Assembly: GCA_022457155.1 (NCBI GenBank)
Contig: JAJGOT010000001.1
Coordinates: 2,131,001-2,195,000, forward strand
Source of the DNA: Cladopsammia gracilis
Taxonomy: Eukaryota; Cnidaria; Anthozoa; Scleractinia; Dendrophylliidae
DNA length: 64,000 nt
Reading direction: 5' to 3'
Part shown: positions 24,018-35,747 of the stretch, piece after piece
Numbering within the stretch: position 1 is the stretch's first letter
Layout: each line of letters starts with the position of its first letter
Program-made: the position numbers and the translations under genes
Notes under the pieces: generated by a model
Databases searched by the model: none
What the model was told of the DNA's origin: nothing
What the model saw: the letters and a program-made list of their open reading frames with translations, nothing else

Positions 24018-24211
24018 AGGCCCCGTCCACACGTTTCCGGATATTTTTGAATCCGCAACTTTTTTGTTACGGATTAGAAAATATTCGCGTCCACACGTAG
24101 CGTATTCGAATCGTTTTTGCCCTAATTCGCCGGATACGTGTGGACGGAAGGCCAATCCGCAACAAAAAAGTTGCGGATTAAAAAATGTCCGGATACGTGT
24201 GGACGGGGCCT
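24018..24211. mobile_element. MITE with AGGCCCCGTCCACACGT termini
   Basis: The left end AGGCCCCGTCCACACG and right end CGTGTGGACGGGGCCT are exact complements. GGATACGTGTGGACG and ATCCGCAACxxTTTTGTTGC words repeat internally in both orientations. It is 194 bp and non-coding. Confidence 0.85.
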
Positions 24212-25800
24212 AAGTTGCCATTACCAGTAGAAACAAGATTGGTTTCCACCTCGTCTTGAATTGTTTATGTTTATAATTACGTTAATTTATGTTAAGAACG
24301 GTAACAAAGGCTCGAATTTTTTCAAATATGCCTGGTCTAATAATAATTCAATTTACTTTACAAACACACGAGTGATTGGAGTCGTGGTATACTGCCATCT
24401 CCAACGAAGCAGGTGATAAAAAAAAAAAAAAAATTCAAAGCTGCTACCAGGCAATTTTCTATTGCTACAGATAGGTAAGCGATAGTTTATTTTAAAATTA
24501 TATTAACCAGAGAACGTTTATAGATTGTAATCACATCTTAACCTCAGACTTACCCGCGAACTTTACATTTATATATCCCCATCGTGGTACAAAGGGGGTG
24601 GGGGTTTGCAATCCTTCCTCTGGATCTTTGCGGCGTTACAATATATCGGAGATATTCTACCTCTAATAAATAGCCTGCGATGCGCTCTACAAGATGAGGT
24701 AAATATTATGGGCTATGGCGCTGCTAGGGGAGTGCGCCGTCATCTAAGATGGCCGCCATCTTGGATTTTACAAAAAATTCAACTTCATCAGAAAATGCGA
24801 AAATGCTCCATACTCATAGAGCCTATGCACGTCATTTTTCATAGTCATGGCTAGCGGAATGTTTCGCGGGGACGAACGACGTACGTACGTACGTCGCGCA
24901 GAGTAGCTCGCCGGCGCGTATGACGTCGCAAAACATGCGCGTATGACGTCACGCAACATCCGGGATCTTAGCAATTTTGAAACCAAAGCGAGGCTTTGTT
25001 TTTTGCGTGGCTACACGGCCGATGTTACATCAGCTACAGTAAACACTTTTGTTGTGTTTGGCGGAGAAAACTGTTTGCAAAATCGTTTTCCCCTGCATTT
25101 TATCGCAGTTTGCTACTCAAGACAGGTTTCACATTTCTCAAACAGTGGTTAAGACAGCATCTGCAAGTCAAGTGTTTTGGAGGAATATAGAACTAAGTCC
25201 TTAGTTCTATATACTAAGTCATTTGTTATATACTATATTAGTATATACTACTATATACTAAGTCATTTGTTTAGCGCTAAACTCCTTTAATCTATTGACG
25301 GCTGTGCCGGCCAAAATCGGCCGTGATTTTGCAATAACAAACATTTAAAATATTCAAAATAGAAAGAGAAAGCTTTAAAAAATACTCAGAAAAAGAAGAG
25401 CTTTAAGCGATGAAATCTTGCATGCTTCATACCCGGGAAGAAGCAGAGTTTTAAGGTGGCTCGCGGCAGTTTTTGAGGGTCCACACACCTCACATTTGAG
25501 CGCCCATAGCGTCGGTGTTAGAGCTCGGATTGACTAGCCGTTAACACACATAGCTTCTTAAAGATTGAACTTTCCGGTAATGTCAATTTAATTAGCATCG
25601 GAGCTACCATGGCAACACGGCATTGACGTCACCCAATTTACATATTGTCAATTTTCATGAGAACCTGACCTAAACTTTTAAAACCACCTACCGTACGTTA
25701 TACTTCAAAGGTAGGGCTACAAGTACTAACTTGACCTTAGGGTTTTTTCTTCCCAAATCGGTTGGAATAAAACTTGTTGTAAGTAGATTTTGAAATATGA
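24212..25800. other. No gene recognised
   Basis: Contains an A run (24419-24432), a GTACGT run (about 24880-24895), a TATATACTA-rich inverted stretch (25190-25260) and a dispersed repeat (about 25335-25460) that recurs diverged at about 34800-34950. No exon is supported. Confidence 0.45.
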
Positions 25801-25899
25801 ATGGCGGCGCGGTGTTTACTTAAATATTCAGTTCGCTGTATTTTAAACAGCCAACGCTTTTTAAAACTTTCACCGACTTTGTCAACCCATTCCTACCGT
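25801..25899 (+). CDS. Possible first exon: mitochondrial-type leader
   Basis: An ATG at 25801 opens a frame of 33 codons starting MAARCLLKYSVRC and continuing with Arg/Lys, Ser/Thr and hydrophobic residues but no acidic residue, as in mitochondrial presequences. The frame runs into a 74-bp palindromic MITE (25900-25973). Without that insertion it would read only a few codons further (into GFSLC) before a stop, so a donor splice site near 25985 would be needed; the candidates there are weak. No downstream exon could be linked. A chance frame is quite possible. Confidence 0.25.
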
Positions 25900-25973
25900 A
25901 GCCTGTGTACAGACGCCCCTCCCCTAAAAAAAAATCGGATTTTTTTGAGGGGAGGGGCGTCTGTACACAGGCT
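25900..25973. mobile_element. 74-bp palindromic MITE with 11-bp target duplication
   Basis: The ends AGCCTGTGTACAGACG and CGTCTGTACACAGGCT, with inner CCCCTCCCC/GGGGAGGGG, form an almost complete palindrome. It is flanked by ATTCCTACCGT (25889-25899) and ATTCTTACCGT (25974-25984), one mismatch apart. Confidence 0.8.
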
Positions 25974-26520
25974 ATTCTTACCGTGGTTTTTCCTTGTGTA
26001 TAATATAATAGTTTTTCAAAGCGATTTTTGAGAGGAAATGTTTATTTAGCTCTCGAGCCTACTTGTTTTCCTAATTTATGATTTCGTACGAGAAAGTTCT
26101 GATGATTTGTATCTTGAGAAATAATTTAACATAACTTACTATTTTTAAAACTGAGCTGCGTTAATTTTTTTGTTCGTAAATGTGGCATTGCTTAGTTTCT
26201 GAACTCACGGAGTGCGTTTTCATCATCTCGACAAAACTAAATTGCGGTTGTCTTGAGGAATTTCGAATGAGTTTTCTTATCATTAAGCTTAAACTTACAG
26301 TGCGGCTACTGTTACCGGGATCACCCAGACAAAGCTAACTAACGAGAATGATAGATTTCAACATTTTTTACTTTAGCCAATGAAATGTCGAGGCCAGAAC
26401 AATGAAATTTCAACTTGTTCGTTCGCCACGAAAACAGATCAATACAATTTTTGGCTGTACATCGTTGGATTTTCAATTAACTTCGATTCCATCCCGTTTG
26501 AACTTGACTTGTTTTAAGGT

Positions 26521-26590
26521 GGCTCCATATTGTTCCGGTTTCCGGATTCCGGATTCCAGAATTTCAGATTCCGGATTCCGGATTCTGGTT
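26521..26590 (+). repeat. (TTCCGGA)n-type low-complexity tract
   Basis: Imperfect GATTCCGGATTCCGG heptamer repeats generate a spurious frame. Confidence 0.6.
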
Positions 26591-27075
26591 CGTGACAATA
26601 CGGGCTGCTACCATGAAGTATAAATTATACCTGCTTCACCTTCACGTGTTGCCGAAGTGCCGAAACCCTTGGTGAGTAAAAATTCACGTTTTAGTACGAG
26701 ATTATGCTATTTTTCTCCAACAATGAGACACAGATTTCGATCAATGTGTCGAGTGTTTGTTCGTCCAATTTTTTTAGGTTTTGTGGTCAACAGTCTGTAG
26801 ACATTTTTAAGCTGAAAATCGGTGCCTAAAGTTTTTGTTTGGCGTCCATGACGTTCGAAGGATTTTTGCAAAACACACAACAGCATAATATTTGGAATGC
26901 AGGAAAAGTTAAAATGGGCTTGCTGATCAGTTGGAGTTGATTCTTCCCTTTGTTTGCATTATAGAGCTGCTCCTACATTAATCGAGTGGCGTAAAATAAA
27001 ATTAGCCATCACAAGTCGATGACCTATAAATGATCCCGTAGATACATGCGATCCTAGACTGTCGACTGCCTATTT

Positions 27076-27170
27076 TTCAAGTGACGTTTTCCTTGGCGTT
27101 GCCGTCGTCGTTGCTCAATAGAGAGCTTAAGCAACGACGACGGCAACGCCATGGAAAACGTCACTTGAAA
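27076..27170. mobile_element. Foldback MITE
   Basis: The arms TTCAAGTGACGTTTTCC and GGAAAACGTCACTTGAA, with inner GGCGTTGCCGTCGTCGTTGC and its complement, make an almost complete 95-bp palindrome with a central GAGAGC-containing loop. Confidence 0.8.
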
Positions 27171-28223
27171 AAACGATTCGCGCTTTTTTAAACTACTTTG
27201 CAGTTCCAATTTGTTTAGTTTTTCTGTGTCTGGATTGTCCAGGAGTTAAATTTGAAGGAATGGCTTACCAGTTCAAATAGAGAAAGAAAAACTGATTAAC
27301 CGTTGCATGTTCACGTTCTCCACAAAACCTATATTTTGATCATATGACGTTGTTTTTTTGCAGGGAACGGCAAAGAAATGTACCAAAATGTAAAATGCAC
27401 GTGCAACGCGTGCATAAGCATTGTTTTCGCTCATTAAACCTATTATTTTTGTGCCGTTCTCGTTGCCGTCGCTGTTGTGGTTGCTTAAGCTCCCTCTTCT
27501 CAATATGCTGGTACATTTGCATATCGCGGCACGTGCCGCACATGTGTCCAAAATCATGCACAATATGCAAATTCAGCTTGGTGTCTTTACGAGTCAACTT
27601 TTTAGTTTTCAAATGGGAAGGTATGTGCATGGCGACGCAAGTTTTAAGCCTGGTTTTTCATTTCAAAAAAGATGTGGGATTAACTGCAGAATATCCTTTT
27701 ACTTTTAGAAAGAGGAATATTCATTCCTATCACGCTTTGGGGCATTTTGCTTTTAGAACGGCAAATATTACAAATTAATTTGCTTCTGTGTACTGCGTAC
27801 CGCGTAGCCGGTGCTACGTAGAATGTAGTCGATATGGCATGCTCATGATTCTGCAGCAGTTAAGCCAAGATGTGTGTGTGCTCAAAATTGCACAAGGAAT
27901 ATTGTAAGTGGCTATCTTTAAAGTCTTTGGCTAGATGCTGGAAATCCTTTTGTTTTCATGTGCCTCGTTCAACAAAACTTTCAGGGATATGTAAATAAAT
28001 GGTCGGGTATTCTATAATCGCCCCAACTCTTTTTATTGACACTTAATAGCTCTTAAAGCAAAAAAATGCTTACTCTCAGTTCAGTTTTAATGACCGCCTT
28101 TGGAAAGATTTCTGTATAACTACTGTACATACATTAGCTCATGATGCATATGGTTCTTTAAAAACTGAAACAAAAGCCAAAACAATAGAATGCTTAATTA
28201 AAAAACAATAGTGCATGCATGTA

Positions 28224-29504
28224 TAGCCTGTTCCAGGCGTTCAGATAGTGGGGAAAGCGCGAATAGTTGGGGAAGGCGCGAAGGAAAGCGAGCGAAAAAA
28301 TTGCGGGGAGGCTGGGGAGAGGAGGCGAAAGAACGCCTGTAAGCATTCTTAACAAAAGGTTGTTCACATCCCGGTATACCCTCTGATTGGTCAATTATGA
28401 CACTTTGTCAACACTCGAGTGCTGATGAGAAATGTGATATGGCGGAGGAAAGACAGCTTTCATCGAGGCATAAACGAAACAGTCGCTAGACTGTGAAACT
28501 CATTACAATGCAGTGAGAAGAACCGACTGCACAAATGACAATGGAGAAAAACAGATTAGAGCTCCGGAAAAACCGTCAATTCTCAACTACAAAGCGGAGC
28601 AGTGACTGAAATGCGCTTGATTTATACTCTCTATGAAACATTGCATAGCTTTATAAAAAGCTGCAATTATCTCTGAAAATTCGGACCAACATATTTGCAA
28701 CTAATTGCAAGAAACCATTGCCGGTCGATAATTTCAAACTAATCATGCTAATAGATCCGACTACCTAAGAGATTCAGAGAGAGTGAAAAACCTTACATTG
28801 TTGGTTAACTTCTACTAGAAAATGGCTACATGAGCACAGCAAGAGGTCAAACAAAACTAACGAAAGCCGCCATTTGAACAGAGCTCCAGAGCTCCAGACT
28901 GAAGAAAGCCGCCGAGTTGAAGAAACCAGAGTAAGAAAACCGCCGAGAATACAGCATAATTTCAAAATGACCTCCAAATCGAAGCTTGCTCTCAGCCTAC
29001 ATGCAATGTTAAAGGTTTTACTGCAGAGCTATTCTAACAAATGCCACGATGGCATAATAAAGAACATCGCTATGAAACAGACGCCCCAACAAAGAGGTCA
29101 AAACTAGCAGACAGCTTAAAAACACAAATGACCTCGAGACTATAGTCTGTATCATTTTGCGAGTTTAATTCAGTCCCCTCGAATTCTCCATATACCCGCT
29201 ACAAATACATGAAGCATCATTTTGCGAGCTTAAATATAAAATGGCTAAAACACTCGTGAGGGAGTCGTGTAGGCCTGTCACTCTTTATTACACCAAATCT
29301 AATCCCAGGAAATCTAATCCTATTTTAATTGACAGATGATTGACAACTGAGTTGGCGGTCTAAAAGTGGGCGGAAGGACATTTTGTTAAGAATGTTTACA
29401 GGCGTTCCCTCGCCTCGCCTCCCGCAATTTTTTCGCTCGCTTTTCTTCGCGCCTTCCCCAACTATTCGCGCTTTCCCCACTATCTGAACGCCTGGAACAG
29501 GCTA
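28224..29504. mobile_element. Long-TIR element, 1,281 bp, with 9-bp target duplication (MULE-like)
   Basis: Terminal inverted repeats of roughly 125 bp (28224-28352 and about 29378-29504; ends TAGCCTGTTCCAGGCGTTCA) are highly similar. ATGCATGTA flanks both sides exactly (28215-28223 and 29505-29513). Long TIRs plus a 9-bp duplication are typical of Mutator-like elements. The interior has only short overlapping frames (28774-28977 minus, 28874-29107 plus) and no transposase, so the element is non-autonomous. Confidence 0.8.
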
Positions 29505-29780
29505 ATGCATGTATTAATGTGTGGGGTTATACATAAATCTTACCCCGCTTTTATTTGTGCGTTATTTCATTATATTAGATTCAGCTCTCAGCGCATGGTC
29601 TAGGGATAAACTCAATTTAACTCATTAGAAATTTATACTGAGTTGTCGTGTTCTTTGTTTTATATATTTTTGGAGTGGATTGCCGAATACCCTGTAACTC
29701 CCGACCACTTCATTTACATGTGTCGAAATGCTTTGATGAAGAGCCATAACACAATCTTTTTTTCTGACCTTTGACTTCAG

Positions 29781-29907
29781 TGCACCCCATATTGACCCAG
29801 ACTACCATAGTGACATTTGCAAAGAAATTCCTGAGGGAGTAATTCCAATTTTGGTGGCTACTCAAACATTGTCAATGGCGCAGATAGATCCAGAAATCAA
29901 TGGAAAT
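29781..29907 (+). CDS. Isolated exon, cadherin-repeat-like
   Basis: A polypyrimidine-AG acceptor (TTGACTTCAG) and a strong GTAAGT donor bound 127 bases that read open for 42 codons after a one-base remainder. The peptide runs from APHIDPDYHSD through KEIPEG and IPILVATQ to IDPEINGN. The order P-x-h...Y...I-x-E-x-P-x-G...hhhVATx...D-x-E-x-N-G-N resembles the first half of a cadherin repeat (calcium-binding xEx and Dx[D/E] positions). Cadherin assignment is an inference from this pattern. A decayed copy of the same exon with both splice sites lies at 40211-40328, supporting it as a once-real exon. I could not join it to neighbouring exons, so the parent gene and its ends are unknown. Confidence 0.5.
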
Positions 29908-29989
29908 GTAAGTTACTTTCCATTTTTATTTATTTTATTTGTACCCAAGTGCCAAACATTTTCCAACGAATTTTGAAAACGAAATTTTA

Positions 29990-30235
29990 ATCAATGATTT
30001 TCAATTTCCGATTTTCGTTTTCCGATTTCCTTGGAAAGCGCATTTCGAGTTTCAATTTTCCATTTTCGTTTTCCGATTTCCTCGGAAAGTGAATTCAATT
30101 TTCGATTTTGTCAAATTATAATTTTCGATTTTCGTTTTCCAATTTCCCTGGAAAATGAATTTCACATTTAAATTTACGTTTTCCGCATGCTTGGAAAGTG
30201 AATTTCAATTTTCCATTTTTCTGATTCCTCGCAAA
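29990..30235 (+). repeat. Imperfect minisatellite of TTTTCGTTTTCCGATTTCC words
   Basis: Roughly seven diverged repeats of a 30-40 bp unit alternate CAATTTTCGATTTTCG and TTCCxTGGAAAGTG blocks. The open frames across it are repeat artefacts. Confidence 0.6.
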
Positions 30236-30243
30236 ACCTTGCA

Positions 30244-30420
30244 AGGGCGGATCCAGGATTTTGAAATGGGGGGGGGGGGTGAAATTTTAAATGCAATACA
30301 ATGTAGAACCAAAATATTATTTATTTTGAGAAATACTTTAGTAAAAAGAAAGAAAGGGTCTCAGAAAAAGGGGGGAGGGGGTGAAAATTCACCCATTTCA
30401 CCCCCCCTGGATCTGCCCCT
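30244..30420. mobile_element. MITE with GGGCGGATCCAGGAT termini
   Basis: The left end GGGCGGATCCAGG and right end CCTGGATCTGCCC are near-complements. G runs follow the left terminus and C runs precede the right terminus. The element is 177 bp and non-coding. Confidence 0.65.
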
Positions 30421-30839
30421 GCCTTGGTTTCCGTATGTCAGTGCGTGTACTGTCCACGTACCTTCCGTCCATTCCATTATTATCAAATCGAAAATGGAAA
30501 AATCAGAAATGAAAATCATTATTTGAGGTTATTGAATTCAAGATTCAATTTTCATCACTTTCCATCAAAACAAAAATTAAAAATGGTTTTACTATTTCAA
30601 TTTTCATTCTTTCCAACTAAATAAAAATAAAAAATCAACACTGATTTATCTAAAATTTATCTATATAAAAAATGAAGTCTTGGTTGACACTATACCCTTT
30701 TTCAATCAAATGCATCTAAAACACTCAATATCACCTTTCAATTTTCGTTTGAAAATTGACAAAACTACCCTTGAGGGGGAAGGGCGGGGGTAAATGCCCA
30801 TATGTTAGGCTTGGTTACTAAGTAAACAAATGGCAGCCA

Positions 30840-31185
30840 AGGAATGCCTAAAATGCTGTCAATCCAAAGAGATGTGATGCATGGCTTAACTGGGCTGGCT
30901 ACGGGTCCAAAACTTTTCCGGATGCACCGTTCTGGTGTGGTCAGACTGCAGAGATATTTCTGGAGACTAATATCAAATATGAAATTGCCAAGAACAACTG
31001 AAATGGCAAGTCTGAATCTCCCAATACTGTGTACTGTACTTCAAGCTACAGTAGGGATAAACCCAAATCATATAAGCTTAATTAAATATAGCGTTCTTCC
31101 TGTCTCCTTTGAATACCACTGTCTTTATAATGTCGCCCCTTTTTTAGGTGATCTGGCATAAAATTATTTTATGCAAGAAAGGAAA
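30840..31185 (+). repeat. Dispersed repeat R2, copy 1
   Basis: The order of blocks ACGGGTCCAAAACTTTTCCG, GATATTTCTGGAGACT, GAATCTCCCAATACTGT and GATCTGGCATAAAATTATTT is repeated, inverted, at about 37240-37503. It has diverged with indels. The repeat may derive from the tail of a Penelope-like insertion, because copy 2 directly adjoins one. Confidence 0.7.
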
Positions 31186-31386
31186 TGAAATATTTACATA
31201 TAAGTCTATGCTAGCCTGTAAACAGGCTCATTTTGGGGGTTATAACATATTGAATAGTTTTACCTACATATTTATTTACCGGTATCTCTATTTTATTATT
31301 TATGTTTTATTCGTAATTGTACATATCTTACAGTCAAAATACTCAGCCCATTCCGTTTATTATTTGGGAATGACTTTCATTAATCG

Positions 31387-31898
31387 GGAACAGATTGCAT
31401 TATTGAAATCAAAATACATAGAAAATTCAGGTTTGAAATTGATTATTGAAATCTTCCAACGGTAGCCTCATTCGAAATCACATAGGTCAAAAGTTCACAG
31501 GTGAAATACGCAACCTTTGGCTGCCGTTGGTTTCGGAGAATTCAGTGGATTGGACTTCATAGGAAATTTTCTTCACTTTCAGTGAAAATTTCTCTATCAG
31601 TACCAGCACACTAGCATTTTAAGAATTCTTCTTTGGAGTTTTGTAAATGCAGAGCATCTTTACATCAAAAAAAATACTCAGTGGTGAAATTTTGGTTGAG
31701 CGAACAGAAACAGGTCAGATGTGTCAAGCCGCCAACTGTTGCCTGCTTTGCATGTGAACATTTGCCTAATGTCAATATCAAACCAATCACCATTCATTAT
31801 TTCGAATGAGGCTACTGTTGGAAGACTCCAATAATCAATTTAAAACCTAAATTTTCTATGCATGTATTTTGATTTCAATGATGCAATCTGTGACCCGT
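31387..31898. mobile_element. Inverted-repeat element with ~100-bp arms
   Basis: Arms at 31387-31487 and about 31796-31898 share GATTGCATxATTGAAATC, ATAGAAAATTxAGG and CTTCCAACxGTAGCCTCATT. About 310 bp of AT-rich DNA lies between. Confidence 0.7.
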
Positions 31899-32049
31899 TT
31901 TTTATTTGTTTAGATTTTGGGGCCATAGATGTCTATCGCCCCCAAACCTGGGTAAACACAGGTCCGGACCAATCCCAAATGATATGGTACACACAATTGT
32001 GAGGTCCATACTCCTTTCTTGGTGGGTCCGTATCAATTTTTTTCTGTCG

Positions 32050-32308
32050 TGTAAACAGCCTTTGAGTTAGGGTCTCACATTCTTTTATAGATATTTATAT
32101 AATCTTAATCTTTTATACATGTACAGTTTCAGATTTTTTAGTTATGTTTTTATGGTATTTAGATTAGCTCAGTTTAATTATTTTTTATGTTTAGTTATGT
32201 GTCCCCTATTAGGTGAGTGTTTCCCCCTCTGCTAGATATTTTACTGACATGTTAATAAAGTTTATTATTATTATTATTATTATTATTATTGTTATTATTA
32301 TTATTATG
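32050..32308 (+). mobile_element. LINE-like 3' end with (TTA)n tail
   Basis: GTTAATAAAG is followed immediately by a TTA trinucleotide run (about 32260-32308). Upstream is a T-rich 3'-UTR-like stretch containing GTGTCCCC and CTCTGCTAGATATT. No coding part is present, so the copy is 5'-truncated. Confidence 0.5.
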
Positions 32309-32939
32309 GCATAAGTCCGACAAATGGAACACTTCCAGATTTTGATCCTGTTTACAATCTAAAATAGACAGTCATAATTCAAGATTTTCAATGGCTGAAT
32401 AATAATAATGTAAACAATTTCTAGGAAGTTAGATTTTTATCATTGTGAATTAACAGAATAATTCATATTGTTCTGCAAACAATTTCTTTACATATATTAT
32501 CACAATGCTGTAACCAACATAATGATTTGTATGATAATAATTTAATTAGAATTTCAATATACATGTAGGTTACTGAATAATGTAATTTAAAGATACTATT
32601 AACTCCACAAAAGTATTTAAATCTGGTGAATTTTAAATTTCTATCATCAGTTATAAATATCAAAGTGGCTGACAACAGTTTCTTTTCCAGAACTTACATT
32701 TTGATGGATTAATACTTACCACCCTTATTCAGTTGATGGTACAATGTTATCAAACAAATAATATTTAATGCCCCATCATTGTTTAACAAGTTCAGAGCCA
32801 CCTTAAATTTTCAAAAATTTACGGTGGCTCTTAATCCATTCCTACAAATATTTTTAAACTTAGCAGAAAGTTGTATCTTAACATGCTTATTATAGTTCAT
32901 AGTTCGATAACAAAAAATGGGGTCACTAAGCTCAATTTT

Positions 32940-33112
32940 TTTAGCTCACACAAAGGGTGTCTTTAACAGGTCCCAGGTTCGAGTCTCATTCCTGCCGTCC
33001 TTTTTTCTTTTTCTTTTCCTTTCTTCTTCAAACTGAACATTATGAAAGTGACATGATGTACTGTATTTTTCTTTTTGCGTTTGTCAAAAATCCTTACATT
33101 TAATTTAAAACT
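32940..33112 (+). mobile_element. tRNA-derived SINE family S2, copy 1
   Basis: Box B GGTTCGAGTCT (about 32979-32989) is followed by a T/C-rich tract. The body GAACATTATGAAAGTGA and GTCAAAAATCCTTACATTTA come next. The same body on the opposite strand occurs at 43815-43990. Box A is degraded in this copy. Confidence 0.6.
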
Positions 33113-33209
33113 AGTAGTAATTGTAAATAAGGGGAGTGCGTTCGACAGGGTGGGGTGATGGTACTAGGGGATGAAGAAGTGGGAGGTGGAGGTGAGGGCC
33201 AATGGGCCT

Positions 33210-33243
33210 TGTTTTTTTTTTTTTTGGGGGGGGGGGGGGGGGG
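33210..33243 (+). repeat. Poly-T / poly-G tract
   Basis: About 15 T residues are followed directly by about 19 G residues. Such homopolymer junctions are error-prone in assembly. Confidence 0.85.
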
Positions 33244-33496
33244 GTCACTGTGGCAGTTATCAAGGCTGTGCTCGTCCCCGATTATGGCTCCTGCTAAGAG
33301 TTATCATAGGGAGCCCGAAAAGAGTGCAACCATAAAATTTAGGGTGCCCAGCAGTTATGTGCAAAAACTAAGTTTGCTGACTCGAGAGAAATTACTTCGT
33401 TTAGAAACTCGATACTATTCATTGTTTTCTCGCAAAAAAAAAAACTTTATTCGCCATATGATCACGACATTAATTCTATTTTAGCGCGCGCTAATA

Positions 33497-33622
33497 CAGT
33501 TGCTTTCGCTATATAGCAGGCACCCCTAAAAGTAACCAAAGCCAACCGTTCCACGAATGCAGTTGCTTTCGCTATTGCACCGCACCCCTAAAAGTAACCA
33601 AAGCCAACCGTTTCACACACGA
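33497..33622 (+). repeat. Two-copy 63-bp tandem duplication
   Basis: CAGTTGCTTTCGCTAT through AGTAACCAAAGCCAACCGTT occurs at 33497 and again from 33560. A GCGAAA run follows. Confidence 0.7.
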
Positions 33623-34017
33623 GCAGCGTGCTGACGCGAGCGAAAGCGAAAGCGAAAGATGAAGGCGTTACCACTTGAGTACGTGCGTCAAAGCTGGGCT
33701 AATTGCTATTTGCGAGGCTAATTGCGCATCATCAAAGCACAATTATTGTGCATCATCAATTGCGCATGAAATCGAGGCTTGTGGACAGCCAGTCCAAACC
33801 TCGAAATTTCATGGCATGCAGCCCAATTCCTCCCACAATCCCCTGCGCCCAGACCGATAATCGACCAGAATAGATAGCGTTCTCCTATCGTCAAACGCAA
33901 AAATATATATTGAACCGTGTCAGTGTGAAAACATAAGCTTACTGCAATATTGTGTTATGCATTAGCATTTCTTATTACGGGTTGGCTCTTAGGAGCCTTT
34001 GATTATAATTCTTCAAT

Positions 34018-34213
34018 GTTAGTTTTCCCTACCCTTTCTTATACTTCAACTTGTGTTTTCCCTACCCTTTCTTATACTTCAACTTGTGTTTTCCCTATCC
34101 TTTCCTATACTTCAACTTGTGTTTTCCCTATCCTTTCCTATACTTCAACTTGTGTTTTCCCTATCCTTTCCTATACTTCAACTTGTGTTTTCCCTATCCT
34201 TTCCTATACTTTG
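34018..34213 (+). repeat. 33-bp minisatellite, about six copies
   Basis: The unit contains TTTTCCCTATCCTTTCC and TATACTTCAACTTGTG. Early copies have ACCC/TTCT and later copies ATCC/TTCC, so the later copies are more homogeneous. A 33-bp period keeps all three forward frames open and creates apparent 11-residue repeat proteins, which I treat as artefacts. Confidence 0.85.
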
Positions 34214-34364
34214 TGAAATCCCTACCCTCATGAAATGCCCACCCATTCATATACCTCCAGCCTAAAAAAGGTACCCCTTTCATGTGGAGCATCCTCATAT
34301 AGGCCATTTTGGGTTTGACTTCCAAGAGCTCCAGGTGAACACAGTAACCCATTCGTAGACAAAT

Positions 34365-34500
34365 TGGGCTAATGCATTGTTGTACCCAATTCGAACCTTC
34401 TGGGAATAATATCCTTTGTTCACAATATTTCCATATTGTGAACAAACAAAGAGTTCTAATACCAAAAGGTTTGAATTGGGTACAACAACGCGTTAGCCGA
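34365..34500. mobile_element. Foldback element, 136 bp
   Basis: GGGCTAATGCATTGTTGTAC pairs with GTACAACAACGCGTTAGCC. The pairing continues over ACCCAATTCGAACCTT and TTGTTCACAATAT at the centre. Confidence 0.75.
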
Positions 34501-34613
34501 ATTTGTCCATTAGTTATGTTTCTTATGGAGCAATTAATGAGGTCGCAATATGTAAACAATAAAGTCACAAGATCATCCACCTTATTACTCATGCACAAAG
34601 TGGCATGAGTTAA

Positions 34614-35738
34614 AATTCTCCATCAATTTTTTTCTTTTATTTTTTGTGTCACGATTTTGCATGCACATTTATGCACACGTATTTTAGTTTCATTATTATC
34701 CAGGTCATCGGGTCACCTACAAATTCTACAAAAATGGCTGCTGTGCTCGGCATGTGCTTGGATTTCAAAACCATATTCTTGTCTTATCGGAGTAATAACG
34801 CACATTTAAAATAATTATTCAAAATGGAAAGAGAAAGCTTTAAAGAATACTCGGAAGCAGCTATAGTGCAGAAAAAGGAGAGCTTTTAGCGACAAAATCT
34901 TTCTTCTTCGGAAATCAAATCGAAGAAGTGGAGTTTTAAAGAATTTTCAAGCAGCCGATGGCGATTTATGTTGATATCAATTTGTGATTGACTTTTTCTT
35001 TGTGTTCTCCTTAGTTTTGGAGAAATGTTTATAAAACATGCTCAAATTCAGTCATAATGGTATCTGATAATTATTATGTAAACAAAACATGAATTTTATA
35101 TTTTTTTACATCATAAATATGCATCGCCTTACGCAAAGATTTCTGTGTATTTTTGCAATTTTCATTTCCAAATCAGTTTCTTGGGCAATTTTCGAGACAC
35201 AACTGGTGTATCCTACTTGTAATTGAGTGTGGATTTTATCGGTAGTCAACAAATTAAATATTCAAAGCGAGTACAGTTGTGCACTCTAACAAAGACAACA
35301 GACGGTTGCGTAATACTATTTTTGAGAATTGCTAAAATTTAAAAATAGCCAGGTCATTTACTGATTTTATTGCTTTTAAAAGTAGTCTTTTCAAATGTAA
35401 CAGAAAGCAGTAACGGTTTGGGAAAAAATAGACGAGTGTGGATTTGATAGGTAAGCAATAAATTAAAAATTCACAGCGAGTACAGAAAACGTGTCTCAGC
35501 GTGTGCTTGAGTGTGTCACGCAAAATTCGTTGAGGTGGGAGGGGTGCGTGACCCGTTTAAAATAAACTGCAAAACTTTCTTACGCAAGCGCATGAGTATA
35601 GGCTACTAGTGTAGCCTCTTGTTGGTATAGACATAGCCTGTAAAAAGGCTCCATTTTCAACCCAACATGTTATAAATCTCAAAATTAAAGGAGCCTGTTT
35701 TTTTTACAGGCTAGTATAATAGACTTACATGTAAATAA
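34614..35738. other. No gene; repeat relics
   Basis: About 34800-34950 repeats the 25335-25460 sequence (GGAAAGAGAAAGCTTTAAA and following). A small foldback TAGCCTGTAAAAAGGCTCC ... ACAGGCTA lies at about 35633-35713. No exon is supported. Confidence 0.45.
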
Positions 35739-35747
35739 TTCCTTCTC

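Noticed and set aside
26613..26671. Start codon in ACC context followed by a strong GTGAGTAAA donor
   Set aside because: Only 19 codons, directly after a low-complexity tract, with no downstream exon to join.
34018..34213. CRISPR-like direct repeat array
   Set aside because: Repeats are contiguous without unique spacers; this is a simple minisatellite in a eukaryotic genome.
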